Positions 44,276 through 55,874 of a stretch of 64,000 nucleotides of DNA are shown here, piece by piece; the stretch's first letter is position 1, and every line of letters starts with the position of its first letter. Position numbers and translations under genes: made by a program. Below the pieces are notes generated by a model. It made no database searches. It was not told the origin of the DNA and saw nothing but the letters and a program-made list of their open reading frames with translations. The stretch comes from Pelomyxa schiedti (taxonomy: Eukaryota; Evosea; Pelobiontida; Pelomyxidae). The stretch covers positions 1 through 64,000 of the forward strand of contig JAHLWZ010000869.1 in NCBI GenBank assembly GCA_020536535.1, read 5' to 3'.

Positions 44276-46705
44276 ATGAGGAATATTTTACGCCTTATTT
44301 ATTTCGGCTACGGATCAACCGCAGCCGTTGTTTCCGTTGCGTTTGTGCTCGTGGCGATTGCACCGTTGGGTGCCAATACCGAGATCTCGGAGCCATTTAC
44401 TCCCGGTGGGTGCGTGAATGAATACCAGAGGGATTTCGTTTTCGACGTTCCCAGCTCCTTCTACGTGCTGTACACTGAAATTGAGCTGCAAGCTCCCGAC
44501 TATGAGGCCGAAGCAGAACAACCAGCGCTCGTTTTGGCATTGCAGAGAAGAACACCTCTTGATTCCGAGGTGACAGAGAAACGTACTGAGAAGGTTTTTT
44601 TTCTTCTTATCCTTGTTCGTTTCGTCCTAATACAAGGTAGTTAATGGATAATGATGACGTTCGAAGCTTGAGTTCAAGTACTTCTAGTAGATCAGGTAGC
44701 TCAAGCAGTGAACCAATGCCGCCGGCTGATACGCACGGCGAGTGGGTTATTGCCGACGACTCTCTGGAATGCGTTGTCGCTGCAAAGAGGTTTAAATGTG
44801 TCAAGAATTACGACGCAGATCAATGGAACCACACGGATCACGATGTGTACCGCTTCTCAGTATCTTCTCACGGAAACTCTACTTCACCAGTGTGCTTGGT
44901 TTTCACCACTGTTCCTCTGGGCAAGATTGGCCAGTATCAGGCTTACTTTGCCGGAGCTGTGTTCATAGTTGTATTTACAATTCTGGCTTTTGAACTGGTA
45001 TCTCGTGCTATAGTTACAATGCTTGGAGATGTAGTTCTGTTCGGACTTCTATGGGCCTTTCAATCCCAGCCAACATTGGAATCAGTAATGTCATGGTTGG
45101 ACTGGCGAACCATGGTGCTCCTTACATCAATGATGATTGCTGTTGCTGTATTTGCTGAAACGGGATTCTTTGAGTTTGCAGCATGGCAAGTACTGAAGTT
45201 CAGCAAGAAGTACTGGTCAAATGTGCCCGTAGTCAATCGCAAATGGAGAATTTTACTCATTTTGGGAGCCATGACCGCCGCTGCTAGCGCTTTTCTTGAC
45301 AATTGCACAACCGTTTTGCTGTTCGCACCAGTGACAGTTCGGATGGCCCGGTTGCTGGAAAGTGACCCCCTTCCTCTGTTAGTTTCTATGATTTACTTCT
45401 GCACAATGGGTGGAGCGATGACCTACGTAGGAGACCCTCCAAATCTTATTATTGGGGGTCAGTTTGAACTTGGCTTCAACGACTTCATCATCAACTGCTC
45501 ACCTCCAATCCTTTTTATACTACCATTTGCCATTGTCTATATATATCTGGTTTTCAGAAAGAGAATGCGTCTAGTTGTCAAGCCAGGGGAAGTTGTGGAT
45601 GAAAAAACTGAGACTAAAGCCTCTGGTCATGTAAGATTGACATCAAAGCATGAAGACGAGGAAGAACCGTAGGCCCCCTTTCCCCGTCATTAATCTGACT
45701 CACGTTACTTAAGGGATTCTGGCCCACTCCCAGGCGATACGGCAGGGGACCCAGGGAGCACGTAAGTAGAAACATCCCTCACCTAAGTACCTAATCTACG
45801 TGCAGTGAAATTGCAATGTCCGTGGCAGAAGATTCCAAACTCCCTACAGCAGAGGTGATTCCCAGTTCAGCACCTGAGACCCCTGGGGCCACCATTGAAG
45901 TAGATCCCGAAGAAGAGAAAAGACGCAAAGAAGCGGAAATGGATGCAGGTATCTTTCCTCACACCATGCCTTTCCTCATTATTTTGGCAGAGTACCGAAT
46001 ACGTGATAAGAAGACCTTCTTGAAATCTGTTATTATTTTGGGAATCATGCTAGTTTTCTTCTTGTTGGAGAGTGTAACTCTGGTCTCTACAACATGGGTT
46101 GCTGTTATTGGTTCAGGAATCTTACTGCTGATCACTACCCCACGCCAAATAGCACCTATTTTGGAGAAAGTGGAGTGGCCAACTTTGTTCTTCTTTGCAT
46201 ACCTCTTTGTCTTTGTTAAGTTGGTGGAAAAGCTTGGGGTTATTCTTCTCATAAGTGAATTAACCATTACCCTTATCGAAGGTATGGCCACTTCTAATTT
46301 CTCTCTTCACTTACATTTATTCCAGCTTTTCCAGTTGACGCTAGACTTCCCATGGCCATGATGATTATTCTTTGGATGAGCGCACTTTTGGCATGCTGGT
46401 GCAACAACATTGCTTTCACAGCATCCATTATTCCGCTCATCTACTATATTGCCAACAAGCCAGGGCTTGGTGTGCCCTTGAGACCACTGGCATGGACACT
46501 GGCACTTGGTGTGGCCATGAGTGCAAACGCAACCCTTATTGCCGCAGCACCTAACTTGATTGTTGCTCAAATTGCTGGGCGGGCTGGCTACACAATCTCC
46601 TTTCTGCGTTTCTTAGCCTGGGGATTCCCCTTCATGCTCTACACCACAGCCCTTATTAGTGGGTACCTTTTGTGTGTGTACTGGTGGTGGGGGTTCTCCG
46701 GCTAG
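44276..46705 (+). CDS. OCA2/ArsB-type (P-protein-like) ion transporter
   Basis: A multi-exon gene. The N-terminus has one membrane span (AVVSVAFVLVAIAPL) and then a predicted lumenal or extracellular loop, as in the animal P protein. The permease core shows many membrane spans and family signatures: MMIAVAVFAETGFFEFAAW, SAFLDNCTTVLLFAPVTVRM, MTYVGDPPNLIIGGQFELGF, then after a charged cytoplasmic linker WPTLFFFAYLFVFVKLVEKL and ANATLIAAAPNLIVAQIAG near the end. The two GDPPN/AAPN-type repeats reflect the inverted internal duplication of the ArsB/NhaD (IT) superfamily. OCA2 affects organelle chloride and pH, while ArsB exports arsenite, so the substrate here is open. A short Arg-rich exon near 45715-45765 in the linker is tentative. 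Confidence 0.85.
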
Positions 46706-47534
46706 TTGTATTCATGTACATCTCAATATAAAAAAAAAGTCATTATGTACAATTTTCTTGTTTTAGTTGTTAACCATAGAACCTATTGTGATTGGACGGC
46801 AATTCACTCCTGCTTGAGGTTAGTAAAAAAAGCAAGGGAAATTCCTAAAACCTGTTTGAGGTACAATGACAGGAAACTAAAGGTTCCTTTGCTTTGATGA
46901 AGGGAACAAACTTGTGAGGCGTTCGAGTTCAGTCATGTCTAATTTTCTGTCGTTGTGGCTTGGTGGTACTGGCAGGGAACGAGTGTTAACAAGAGCAACC
47001 TATGTTTGAGGAGAGGAAGGGAGGCTGGTTAGAAGTAGTAACTTGGACATGTATATTTTGTTATAAGTTATGATTTATTTATAGGTGAAGTGTGCTAAGG
47101 TTATTTTGCGGCTGCGGTGGTTGATTATGTTAAGGTAGTTGTGGCGTCCTCTGCTATTTTTCGGCCTGTTTCGGCATTTAACATTGCCAGGTTATGATGC
47201 GTTTAGGAAAACAAGCATGAAAGATAGCCGAGGTTGCAGTAACTGGAGTATAGTGTTGAGAGAAAAGTCAAGTAGCGATTATTGCCTGTCTATTTACAAA
47301 TGATGTCCTAACTAGCACATGTAATCCTTCTTCAGCAGTCACAACCAGAAATGGTACGTGATTAGGAAGCTTGAGATGCAAAAATGCACTAGCATGTGAA
47401 AGAGAAAAGTGGGCAGCGTGAGTTTTGCCTCCTGGTGGGTTCCTGTGTGATAGTTCAACAAGATAACAGCAGTGACAAGGTACTACACATTTGATTCACT
47501 CTGCCTCTTTTTTTCTTTTCAACTCGATTTTACA
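46706..47534. other. Intergenic stretch, nothing recognised
   Basis: About 830 bases between the convergent ends of the transporter and the small minus-strand gene. Only short open frames occur (for example 46706-46897). I see no RNA gene or repeat. Confidence 0.4.
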
Positions 47535-48182
47535 TTAATTACATCTCCACATGTACTTTATTTGTTTTCGGTTTTGGGTAATGAAACTAAAATACCATAG
47601 CAAACACAAGCTGTTAGTCTTCATAAGCCTCGCGACAGTCGGCGAGAATTTCAGCTCAGCGAGGGTGCAGGCCAGACCAAATCCACATACGAGCACGCCA
47701 TCAGGCAGAGGATCGGGGAACAAGTCCAGGAAGTCCATGAGTTCCTCGACTATCCACAGAACAACGACCCTCACGCCCCGCAGCGCCTCCTCGGTCCCGC
47801 CCACAACGTCCTCGTCCCGCCCAAAGTCCACGCCGTGGCCCCCGCCCAGGCACAGCCTCCTGAGCATGGTCGGCCGCGAGCCCCGGCCTGCGCCGGGCGC
47901 CGGGCCCCACCCGCTGCCGTTCTTCTTCGCCGCGGCGGTCGTGGAGGTGCAGGTGGTGGCCGTGGTGGTCGGCACGCCGTGGCCAGGGGCCTGGGCGGGC
48001 ACGTGGGACGAGCTCGTGGGCGGGTGGGCGTGGGCGCCGTTTGTGGGGGCGGTGGTGCGGCCGTTCGGGATTGTGGGAGGAGGAAGGCCGGAGGTGCGCT
48101 GAGGATTTGCAGTGCCCATCGTTTGGTCCCCAGTGAGGTCGATGAAGTCGAACGCCGACGCCGCGGGCTCGTCGTGCGCCAT
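47535..48182 (-). CDS. Small protein with a SUMO-interaction-like motif
   Basis: An uninterrupted 215-codon frame starting MAHDEPAASAFDFIDLTGD. DFIDLTGD matches the hydrophobic-acidic SUMO-interaction consensus (V/I-x-V/I-D-L-T). A Pro/Thr/Ala-rich region follows, then a more ordered C-terminus (VVVLWIVEELMDFLDLFPD, ACTLAELKFSPTVARLM). I do not recognise the family. The opposite strand is open too (47551-48102), so direction rests on the start context and on its head-to-head position with the Roco gene, 86 bases away. An intron might remove part of the C-terminal end. Confidence 0.45.
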   Translation of the reverse strand: MAHDEPAASAFDFIDLTGDQTMGTANPQRTSGLPPPTIPNGRTTAPTNGAHAHPPTSSSHVPAQAPGHGVPTTTATTCTSTTAAAKKNGSGWGPAPGAGRGSRPTMLRRLCLGGGHGVDFGRDEDVVGGTEEALRGVRVVVLWIVEELMDFLDLFPDPLPDGVLVCGFGLACTLAELKFSPTVARLMKTNSLCLLWYFSFITQNRKQIKYMWRCN

Positions 48183-48268
48183 TGCCGAATTGTACCTTTT
48201 TTTTTATTATTATTCTATACTAGATAACAGATTAGATCAGAAATTTTTTTCCGTCTCGCATTTCCACG
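48183..48268. promoter_or_regulatory. Compact bidirectional promoter, SIM protein / Roco gene
   Basis: 86 bases between divergent ATGs, AT-rich with a T run of about ten bases. It must hold both start regions unless 5' UTR introns exist. Confidence 0.5.
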
Positions 48269-51200
48269 ATGTCGGGTGTGCCCTCTGTTGGGCCAACCGG
48301 CAGCAACGTGATCGTGTGGGGGAGTAACGACAAAGGACAACTTGGTGTGTCTAGCGAGGACGCCGCCGACCGGTCTCGGCTTTCGTCGCGTGACAGCAAT
48401 GCCCGGCGCAAAACCGCCACCAAACCCAAGAAACAAACCGGCCCCACAACACCCGCAACAACAGCCACAGCGACCACCGCAGCTGCCGCGCCCGGATCTA
48501 CGTCAACCAGGCTCTCCTCTTTGCCTTCGTCTTCGGCGTCGTCGTCTTCTGTGCTGCCTGTTTCCTCGTCGCCGCCGTCATCTTCGCCACTTGCTGAATC
48601 GTCCAAGTTGGCGAGGAGTGCCGTTGGGGTCCAATCCACGTTTCTAAAGACACCCACACCGCTTTCCATTGTAGAGGCCGACAGAAAGGCCCGCCGGGAG
48701 CGCGACACAAGTGGCGGAGTAATCAGTATAGACGAGGAAGTTGTGGAAGATGCCGATGAGCAGAGCCACGCACTTTTCGCTGAGCTGCTTGGTGTTGAAG
48801 ACGATGGGGGTCCTACAACTGCAGAGCCGGCTTCGAGTGAGGCGGAGGATGAAATGAAGTGGGGCAGCTTCTTACCAATCAATTTACGAACCCCGGCTGT
48901 TGTGGCAGCTTGTGGCGCGGAGTATTCCATCTTGCTGTATGGTATTACTACCAAGTTAGGAACTGCTTATGACTCGTTACAGGTGATGGCTCCGTTCTTT
49001 CATTCGGTGACAACAGCGAAGGACAACTTGGAGTTCAACCGCAACCTGTATCCTTTGGGTTGCAATCGGGAGGAAGTTCTATTTTGGCTCGAGGCACCAC
49101 CCCTACACCATCCAGTGGCCTGCGTTCCTCCACCGTCTCTGCCCTTACAGCTTCTTCGGGAGTACCTATGACAGCTTTAAGTGCAAGCCGCTCTACAGCT
49201 AGTGGAGCGGCGGCAATTGGCGCCAGTCTTAATGTAAGCAGTAGTGGTGCCCAAAGTGGACAGCGGTCACTGTTACTCCCCCAATATTCTTCAAAGACTG
49301 TAGTACCCACTGCTATTGGCTCACATTTGGGTCTATCTCATATTATTCAAATTTCTTGTGGAGAGAGTCACACTTTCGCACTTTCAGGTGGTCTCAGTCG
49401 CCCCTCATTTTTTGTCTCACATTTAACAGCAACGGGAAATTTGTATGGGTGGGGCTGGAATCGTCGAGGGCAACTAGGATTAAATAACAGAACCCGACAG
49501 AGGACCCCACAAAGAGTACTCCTTGATCCCATTTCTGCAGTGTCCTGTGGATCAGCACACACTCTTGCTTTGGCTGGTTTGTTATATTCCACTTTATTTC
49601 TCAGCTGAATGCACTCTTTCCCTTCACAGTGGATGGACAACTTTTCTCTTGGGGGTTTAATCGCCATGGACAGGCATTTATCCCTTACTTCCGTTTTTTA
49701 TGTTAAATTAAATAAATCCAGCTTGGACTGGGGCACAATAAAACTCAGCTGGCTCCTCAAGTTGTTACATTCACCTCGGAGTCAGCACCTTTAGTTTCTG
49801 TAGGCTGTGGCGGAAATTTTTCTATCTGTCTGAGAAGTATGCTTGAGATTAACTTCTGGCTGTAATATTAATTTTATTGATAGGTGATGGCACACTGTTC
49901 TCTTGGGGACTCAATGACGATGGACAACTTGGTCTGGGCCATAAGTTGACACAAATATTGTAGCATTTCCCAATTCTTACTTCATGTGCAGTGAGATGAG
50001 AAACTCTCCACAACTGGTCCCCCTTCCTGATGCAATATCATTTGCCTGTGGCTTGCGGCACACTGCTGCAATAACAAGTGAAAACCTCTGTCTTGTGAAC
50101 TTAAATAATTCTCCTCTGTAGGTGACGGAATGCTATATACCTGGGGTTACAACTTCTTTGGCCAGCTTGGCACTGGGGGTTCACCTGATTCCGTAGCAAC
50201 TTCGCCAACACTTATTCTCCTTCCAAATCAACAACCAACAGTAAATAAAGTGTCTTTATCTACTGCAGCATCTCTTCCAAGAGCTACTTCGCCTTCTCCC
50301 CTCCTATCATCAGGCCTTGGGAAAACTGTTTCCAGTCTCAACACCCCGTCACAAAGGCGTGTCTTACCAAAACCTTCTTCTGGGTGGGTTGCAGTCTTCT
50401 GTGGATATCATCATACTCTTGGCCTTACAGGTTTCTTCTCTCAGTGTTAATCAAAACTCACCAAAATAAAGCAAATCAAACACTCTATGGATGGGGTTGC
50501 AATCTCAAAGGTCAACTTGGTCTTCACCCTAAAGCAAGAGTTACAACACCAGTTCAAATTAAGAAACCTCCTTCTCTTGACACAATAATGAGCATCTCAT
50601 GTGGGAGTAACCACACGATATTAATTTTAGGTTCCAACTTGCTATTTCTTTTCCCTTGGTAACATGTGCCAGATTCTGCTGCGCATGTGATAAAAAGTTC
50701 TGAGCAACATTGTGACCTTTCCAGATGCCAACTGTCATCTTTACCAAGAGGTAATGCATCACTTTCAATAAAACTCTTATTTGACTTAATCTTATGATAA
50801 GGATTCCCCAGTCTCACTGCCCTTGCTCATTTGAATTTATCCTATAACAATTTTATCACATTTCCTGAAGAATTGAGGCAACTGTATGGAACACTACAAA
50901 CCCTGAATCTTTCATGTAACAGGCAATTTCTACAACAAAACAAAAGGGGAGCACTGACCTTCATGGAATTTAACAATATCTATTAGATAACTACCTGGAA
51001 AACCTCCCCACTGAAATTGGCAGATTTGAAGTATTGCAAGTTTTAGATGTGGGTGGATGTGTCAACTACTCAATACTTAACATAGCCTTAGGTTCAACAC
51101 AATAGACTCGCGGGCATCCCTTTTGAAATTGGTGATTGTCAAAACCTTCACACCTTGGATGTGTCGGGTAATCAGGTACTTCACGTTGTGGACACCCTCC

Positions 51201-54200
51201 TCTAACTAAACTTCTCTCAGCTTGCTTCATTACCGTACATTTTGGGTAAGCTTCTCTCACTAGAAAAGTTTGCATTGAAATATGACGATAATCCGTATGG
51301 AAAACTCACTCCTTATTGGGCTTATTTGTACCTCTTGCAGGCTGGAGATTCCACCCAACGTTCTGAGTGACAGATCGGCTCTGATACGATATCTTAATGA
51401 GCAGGGAAAATCTGGCTTAGTGAGATGGAACAGTGTAAAACTTGTGCTTGTTGGTAAAGAAAATGTTGGAAAGACAACTATAAGACGATCTTTCCAAAGT
51501 AAGCCACATGATGGGATATCCACAGGTAAATACTAAGCTCTTTGACCTATTCTGAATGTCCTATGAAGATGGCGTTGATGTCGAAGCTGTTACCATCAAA
51601 GACATACAATTTACTGTTTATGATTTTGGAGGCCAACAAATTTTCTATGGAACTCATCAGTTTTTCCTTTCCATTCGGTCACTGTATCTTATCGTATTCG
51701 ATGCAACCAGTATTGAATTGACCAATTTGGAGTTCTGGTAACTTTTATATTTTTTTAGTACTTTCCTTAAGTGGTTTTTAGGGTCAGGCAAGTGGGAAAT
51801 TCGAGTGGCAATATGTTGTCACCTGTCATATTTGTTGGAACACATACCGACCAGCTCACACCGGATGGAATTGCCGCAATAACCAAGCAAATAAATGCTA
51901 AATTCAAGCATAGGTCACAGGTACCCAGCACACCCTTTTCCTGCATGTTAAGTAGTGAAAGGTTCGCGTTGAAGGTTGTTGCATGGTGGATTCTCGAGCC
52001 CCTTCAGGAATAGTTGAACTGACCAATCTCATTGTAAAAGTCGCCATTTCTAATGGGATGCTTCGCAAAAGTGTACCAGCACGTTGGGTGACATTATCTG
52101 AGAAGATTATCAATGCAAGAAATAATATGCAAACAATGCTCTGGGGGGACTTTGTTTCTCTAGCAAGTTCATTAGACATGTCTGTTCAAGAGGCTCGTGA
52201 TGTAGCCCAGTTTTTGCACGATGTTGGAGTTATTGTTTACTGGTGGGATGCATATTCCTCTATCAGTAGTTTGATTGTTATTGATCCGCATTTTATGGCA
52301 CAGATAATGGCAACTGTTGTAAGTTTTTGATGTATTATTACCTTTTTGTTCATTGATAACCAGATAACATTTAAACCAAATTTTGTACGGGATGGCAGGC
52401 TTCAAGCTGGAGCTCTCCCTCTTCTATGGAAAAATTTTCCTCTAGAACAGCATGCCTCCATTGTACACCTTCTTGAAATGTATGGTGTACTTTTTCCACT
52501 CAAAAGCCAGACTGCATCATCTGTTTCATCAGGTGCATCAGCACTTTCTGCATCTGAAGCACCATATGTAACAGAATATCTCGTTCCTTCTCTGTTACCT
52601 GATCAGGAACCACCAGACCTTCACCGCGTTTGGCCTTCCAACAGCCCATCGTTTTTATCACAGTGGTGGCGAGTTTTATCATTCAGCTCACTGCCTCTTG
52701 GGTTTTTCCCACGGTTATTGTCACGGGTTCTTCATATGCCTGGTGCTACGCCAGTAATCTGCTGGAAGAATGGTGCTGTTATCTCTTTTCCGTCAATCAG
52801 TACAACAAGCCCCCCTCCAATTGTCACATCAGGTGGGAACACTTCAGTAACCCCACCAATCCCCCTGAGTTCTAGTGCTCAAGTTCCCTCTGCATCCCAA
52901 GTAGTTTCATTCTCGGATTTGGCTGCTGCTCCAACAGCGGCAGTGGCTGCAGCTGTTGCAGCTGCCTCTGCAGCAGCATCTGCAGTGAGTAGTGCCATTA
53001 CCAATATGCTTGGCTCTCTCACTCCTACCTCCCAAATTGTGCGTCTTGACTTCACGGCAGCAGCAGGTAGTACCTATAAATTGAATGTGCGAGTGCGAAG
53101 TGCAGAATTCTTTATCTTGCAGCAGTTGTTACATATTGTTGACAGCTGCATCACGTGTTTTTACACGCCAATTGCGTCATCAGGTGATTTGTTCTCCAGG
53201 TTGTATCTTACCCTGATCCACTTAAGTTGTAAGAAATATTGTATGCCCTCTGTGTAACCTGTCTTCTGATGGGCAACCCACATTCATGTTTTCTTATGAT
53301 GAAGTCATCGACTCTCTAACCAAAGGTGGCTCGGACTTAGTGGTTTTTTTCAACTAAACTACCAGAAGGTATTGCAATAATTCATTGCCGCGGACCACAG
53401 GACCGCCATGCACTTCTGATCAAAGATCTCGTACCTGATTTATCGATGACTTCTCATTCCGTCATCCCCAATACCCAAATTCAGTGTGACAAACTTCTTG
53501 GTGAAGGCTCTTTTGGTCGTGTTTGGAAGGCCAGCTGGTGTGGCAGGAGTGTTGCTTTCAAGGAGCTGAAACTTGAAGAGGGAGAAATTTCTTCCAAGTT
53601 CGGTGAGCTGCAAAAAGAGGCAGATATAATGATCGGGCTGGATTCCCCTTTCGTTCTGGCACTTTATGGCGTCTGTTTATCTCCTCCCGCTATGGTACTG
53701 GGTGTGTCTTTTCCCCTTCCTGTTACTTTGCGAGTGGAAAACTGACGATCACAACTCTTAAGAGTTGGCACCACAGGGAGATTTAAATAGACTTCTGCGA
53801 AAGACAAAAGATAGTAGCTTGGAAGCCACATCTGATCAGGACTATGAAACACCCCTGCCCAATCCACTGCGCGTTGCCCTTGCCCTTGATATTGCAACAG
53901 GATTAGCGTATCTGCACAGTGTATCCCCCCATCCCATTATTCACAGGTGTGTTGTGTTATTCCTCTATTTGTCTGAATCCTCTTTATCAGGGACTTGAGG
54001 TCTCCAAATTGTTTCCTTTTCAGCCTGTCCCTCAATGCACCTGTGAGAGCAAAAATTGCTGTATGCACTCATTCAAAGTACCTATCACTAATTCCAACAA
54101 AGGATTTTGGTCTATCAGAATCTTTACTTCCCAACACTGGGGGTGTCTTAAACACCTGGCAGGTTGTTCCTTGGTATTTATTAGATTTCCATAAACATAT

Positions 54201-55855
54201 TACAGTGGTTAGCCCCTGAAATTATTGATATTAATTCCCGAACTTATGATGAAAAATCTGATGTCTATTCTCTTGGGTAAAAAAAAAATTTTTTTTTTGA
54301 GCCATAACACCTCTCAGGATGGTTTTATGGGAAATTGCAGCTCGCCAGCAGCCGTTTGACGAGCTATGGGATCGGCCGGAATTCAAAACAGCGGCAGGGG
54401 ATGTCAGTGCAATAAAGGCCAAACAAGCAATTATTTCCTCTGGATTGCGTCCTACCATTCCTCGGAGTTGCCCCTTTAAGGTTCAGACTTTATACCATCA
54501 ATATGCTTTATAATACAGAATAGGAATTAATGAATCTCTGTTGGGCACATCTTCCATCCAATCGACCAAGTGCAGCACAGGCTTGTAAAATGCTACGTGA
54601 AGTACTTGAGGCCACCATAACCCAGGAACTAACCGTATCTCCTGAGGAGACCCTTCCTCAGCTCTATGTGTCTTCGGTTCAAGTGTCTGGATCACAAAGC
54701 AGCAGTATTCCTGTCCACCTTCTAACTACCTGTGAGCTCTATGTATGGTGCCTCTACAGTGATAATACTATCACGATCATGGAAGCTACACAGTGCATTC
54801 CCATTCTCACCACACCATTCCAGCAAAAGAGGCGTGAAGTTGTAGCTATTGCCGTTGCTGCTCCACACTCGCATGTTATATACTGCCTATGTGAATCTGG
54901 GATGCTTTATAGACTGGAAGTTTGCAATAGTGGTGGTCTCGCTACACAATACCTAAAAATTGATGAGTCCTCCGGGTCTTCACACCCAGAAGAGGAAATT
55001 ATCTGCAGCATTGCATTTGTCAGCTCCTCGCAACGCGATTGTGTGTGGGTCGGAACAATCAATGGACCTCAAAACTGTTGCTTGATAAACCTACGCGATG
55101 CTAGAAGTCCTATGGGAATTTATGACTGTGTGACATTTGACACAGTACACCCACCACTTTGCATGCTGCAATTACCAACCACACGAGAAAATGAAATTCC
55201 CCCAGTTTGGGTTGGCACAATAGGGTGCATTGAAGTCATTGACACTGACTCCCATCAACTAAAGGCTACACTTGGGGCTTTGGAAATTGGCTCTGGACAA
55301 GTAGTTAGCCTTGACGTGGACAAGGAGTCCAACACGGTGTGGTGCCTGGTTTCACAAGGACCATCACCTAAGGCAGGCCTAATACTTGTCTTCGACTGTA
55401 TCACTCAGTGCGTTGTACTTCAAGCATCCACCCTTCCGGAACCCAAGTTTTTATGCATTACCCCCACAATGCAGGAGCTACCTTCCCTCCATCAACACCT
55501 CCTGACCACTAAGCCTGCCAAAGCCGGATGGAAATCCGCGCTGGTGTGGTGCAGTGGAGCCCAAGCATCCATAGAGGCCTTCCATCACAGTGCACCGCAA
55601 ATAACAGCTGCCTCATTCTCCCGTAACTCCATTGGACCAACATCCCTGAAACTGACCGTAGCCGTTCCACCCACACCTCTAGGTACACTATCCACAACAC
55701 CAGAGCCCACCCCAACACCCCCAGCACTCAAAGTTTCAACCAGTTTACCACCACCATCAACAAAGCTCAACCTCACCGGAATGGTTCATGCCTCTGGCTT
55801 ATTGCTCTGCTCCACCACCAAGGGTATCACAGCGGTCACAGTCGAGAAACACTAA
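48269..55855 (+). CDS. Roco kinase: RCC1 repeats, LRR, Roc GTPase, COR, protein kinase, beta-propeller
   Basis: A large multi-exon gene. The N-terminal half carries about seven RCC1-type blades (VWGSNDKGQLGV, LSFGDNSEGQLGV, LYGWGWNRRGQLGL, FSWGLNDDGQLGLG, LYTWGYNFFGQLGTG, LYGWGCNLKGQLGL; 48290-50640), the first interrupted by a long Ser/Thr-rich insert. Leucine-rich repeats follow (about 50800-51350). The Roc domain is intact: LVLVGKENVGKTT, VYDFGGQQIFYGTHQFFL, IFVGTHTDQL (51430-51860). COR covers about 52000-53250. The kinase (53490-54600) has LGEGSFGRVWKA, VAFKEL, HRDLRSPN, DFGLSES, WLAPEII and SDVYSLG, with all catalytic residues present. The C-terminus looks like a WD/propeller domain as in LRRK and amoebozoan Roco proteins. 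These act in chemotaxis, cytokinesis and membrane signalling. An RCC1 N-terminus would allow a second link to small GTPases. Confidence 0.9.
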
Positions 55856-55874
55856 AACCACCCCTCTGTAATCA

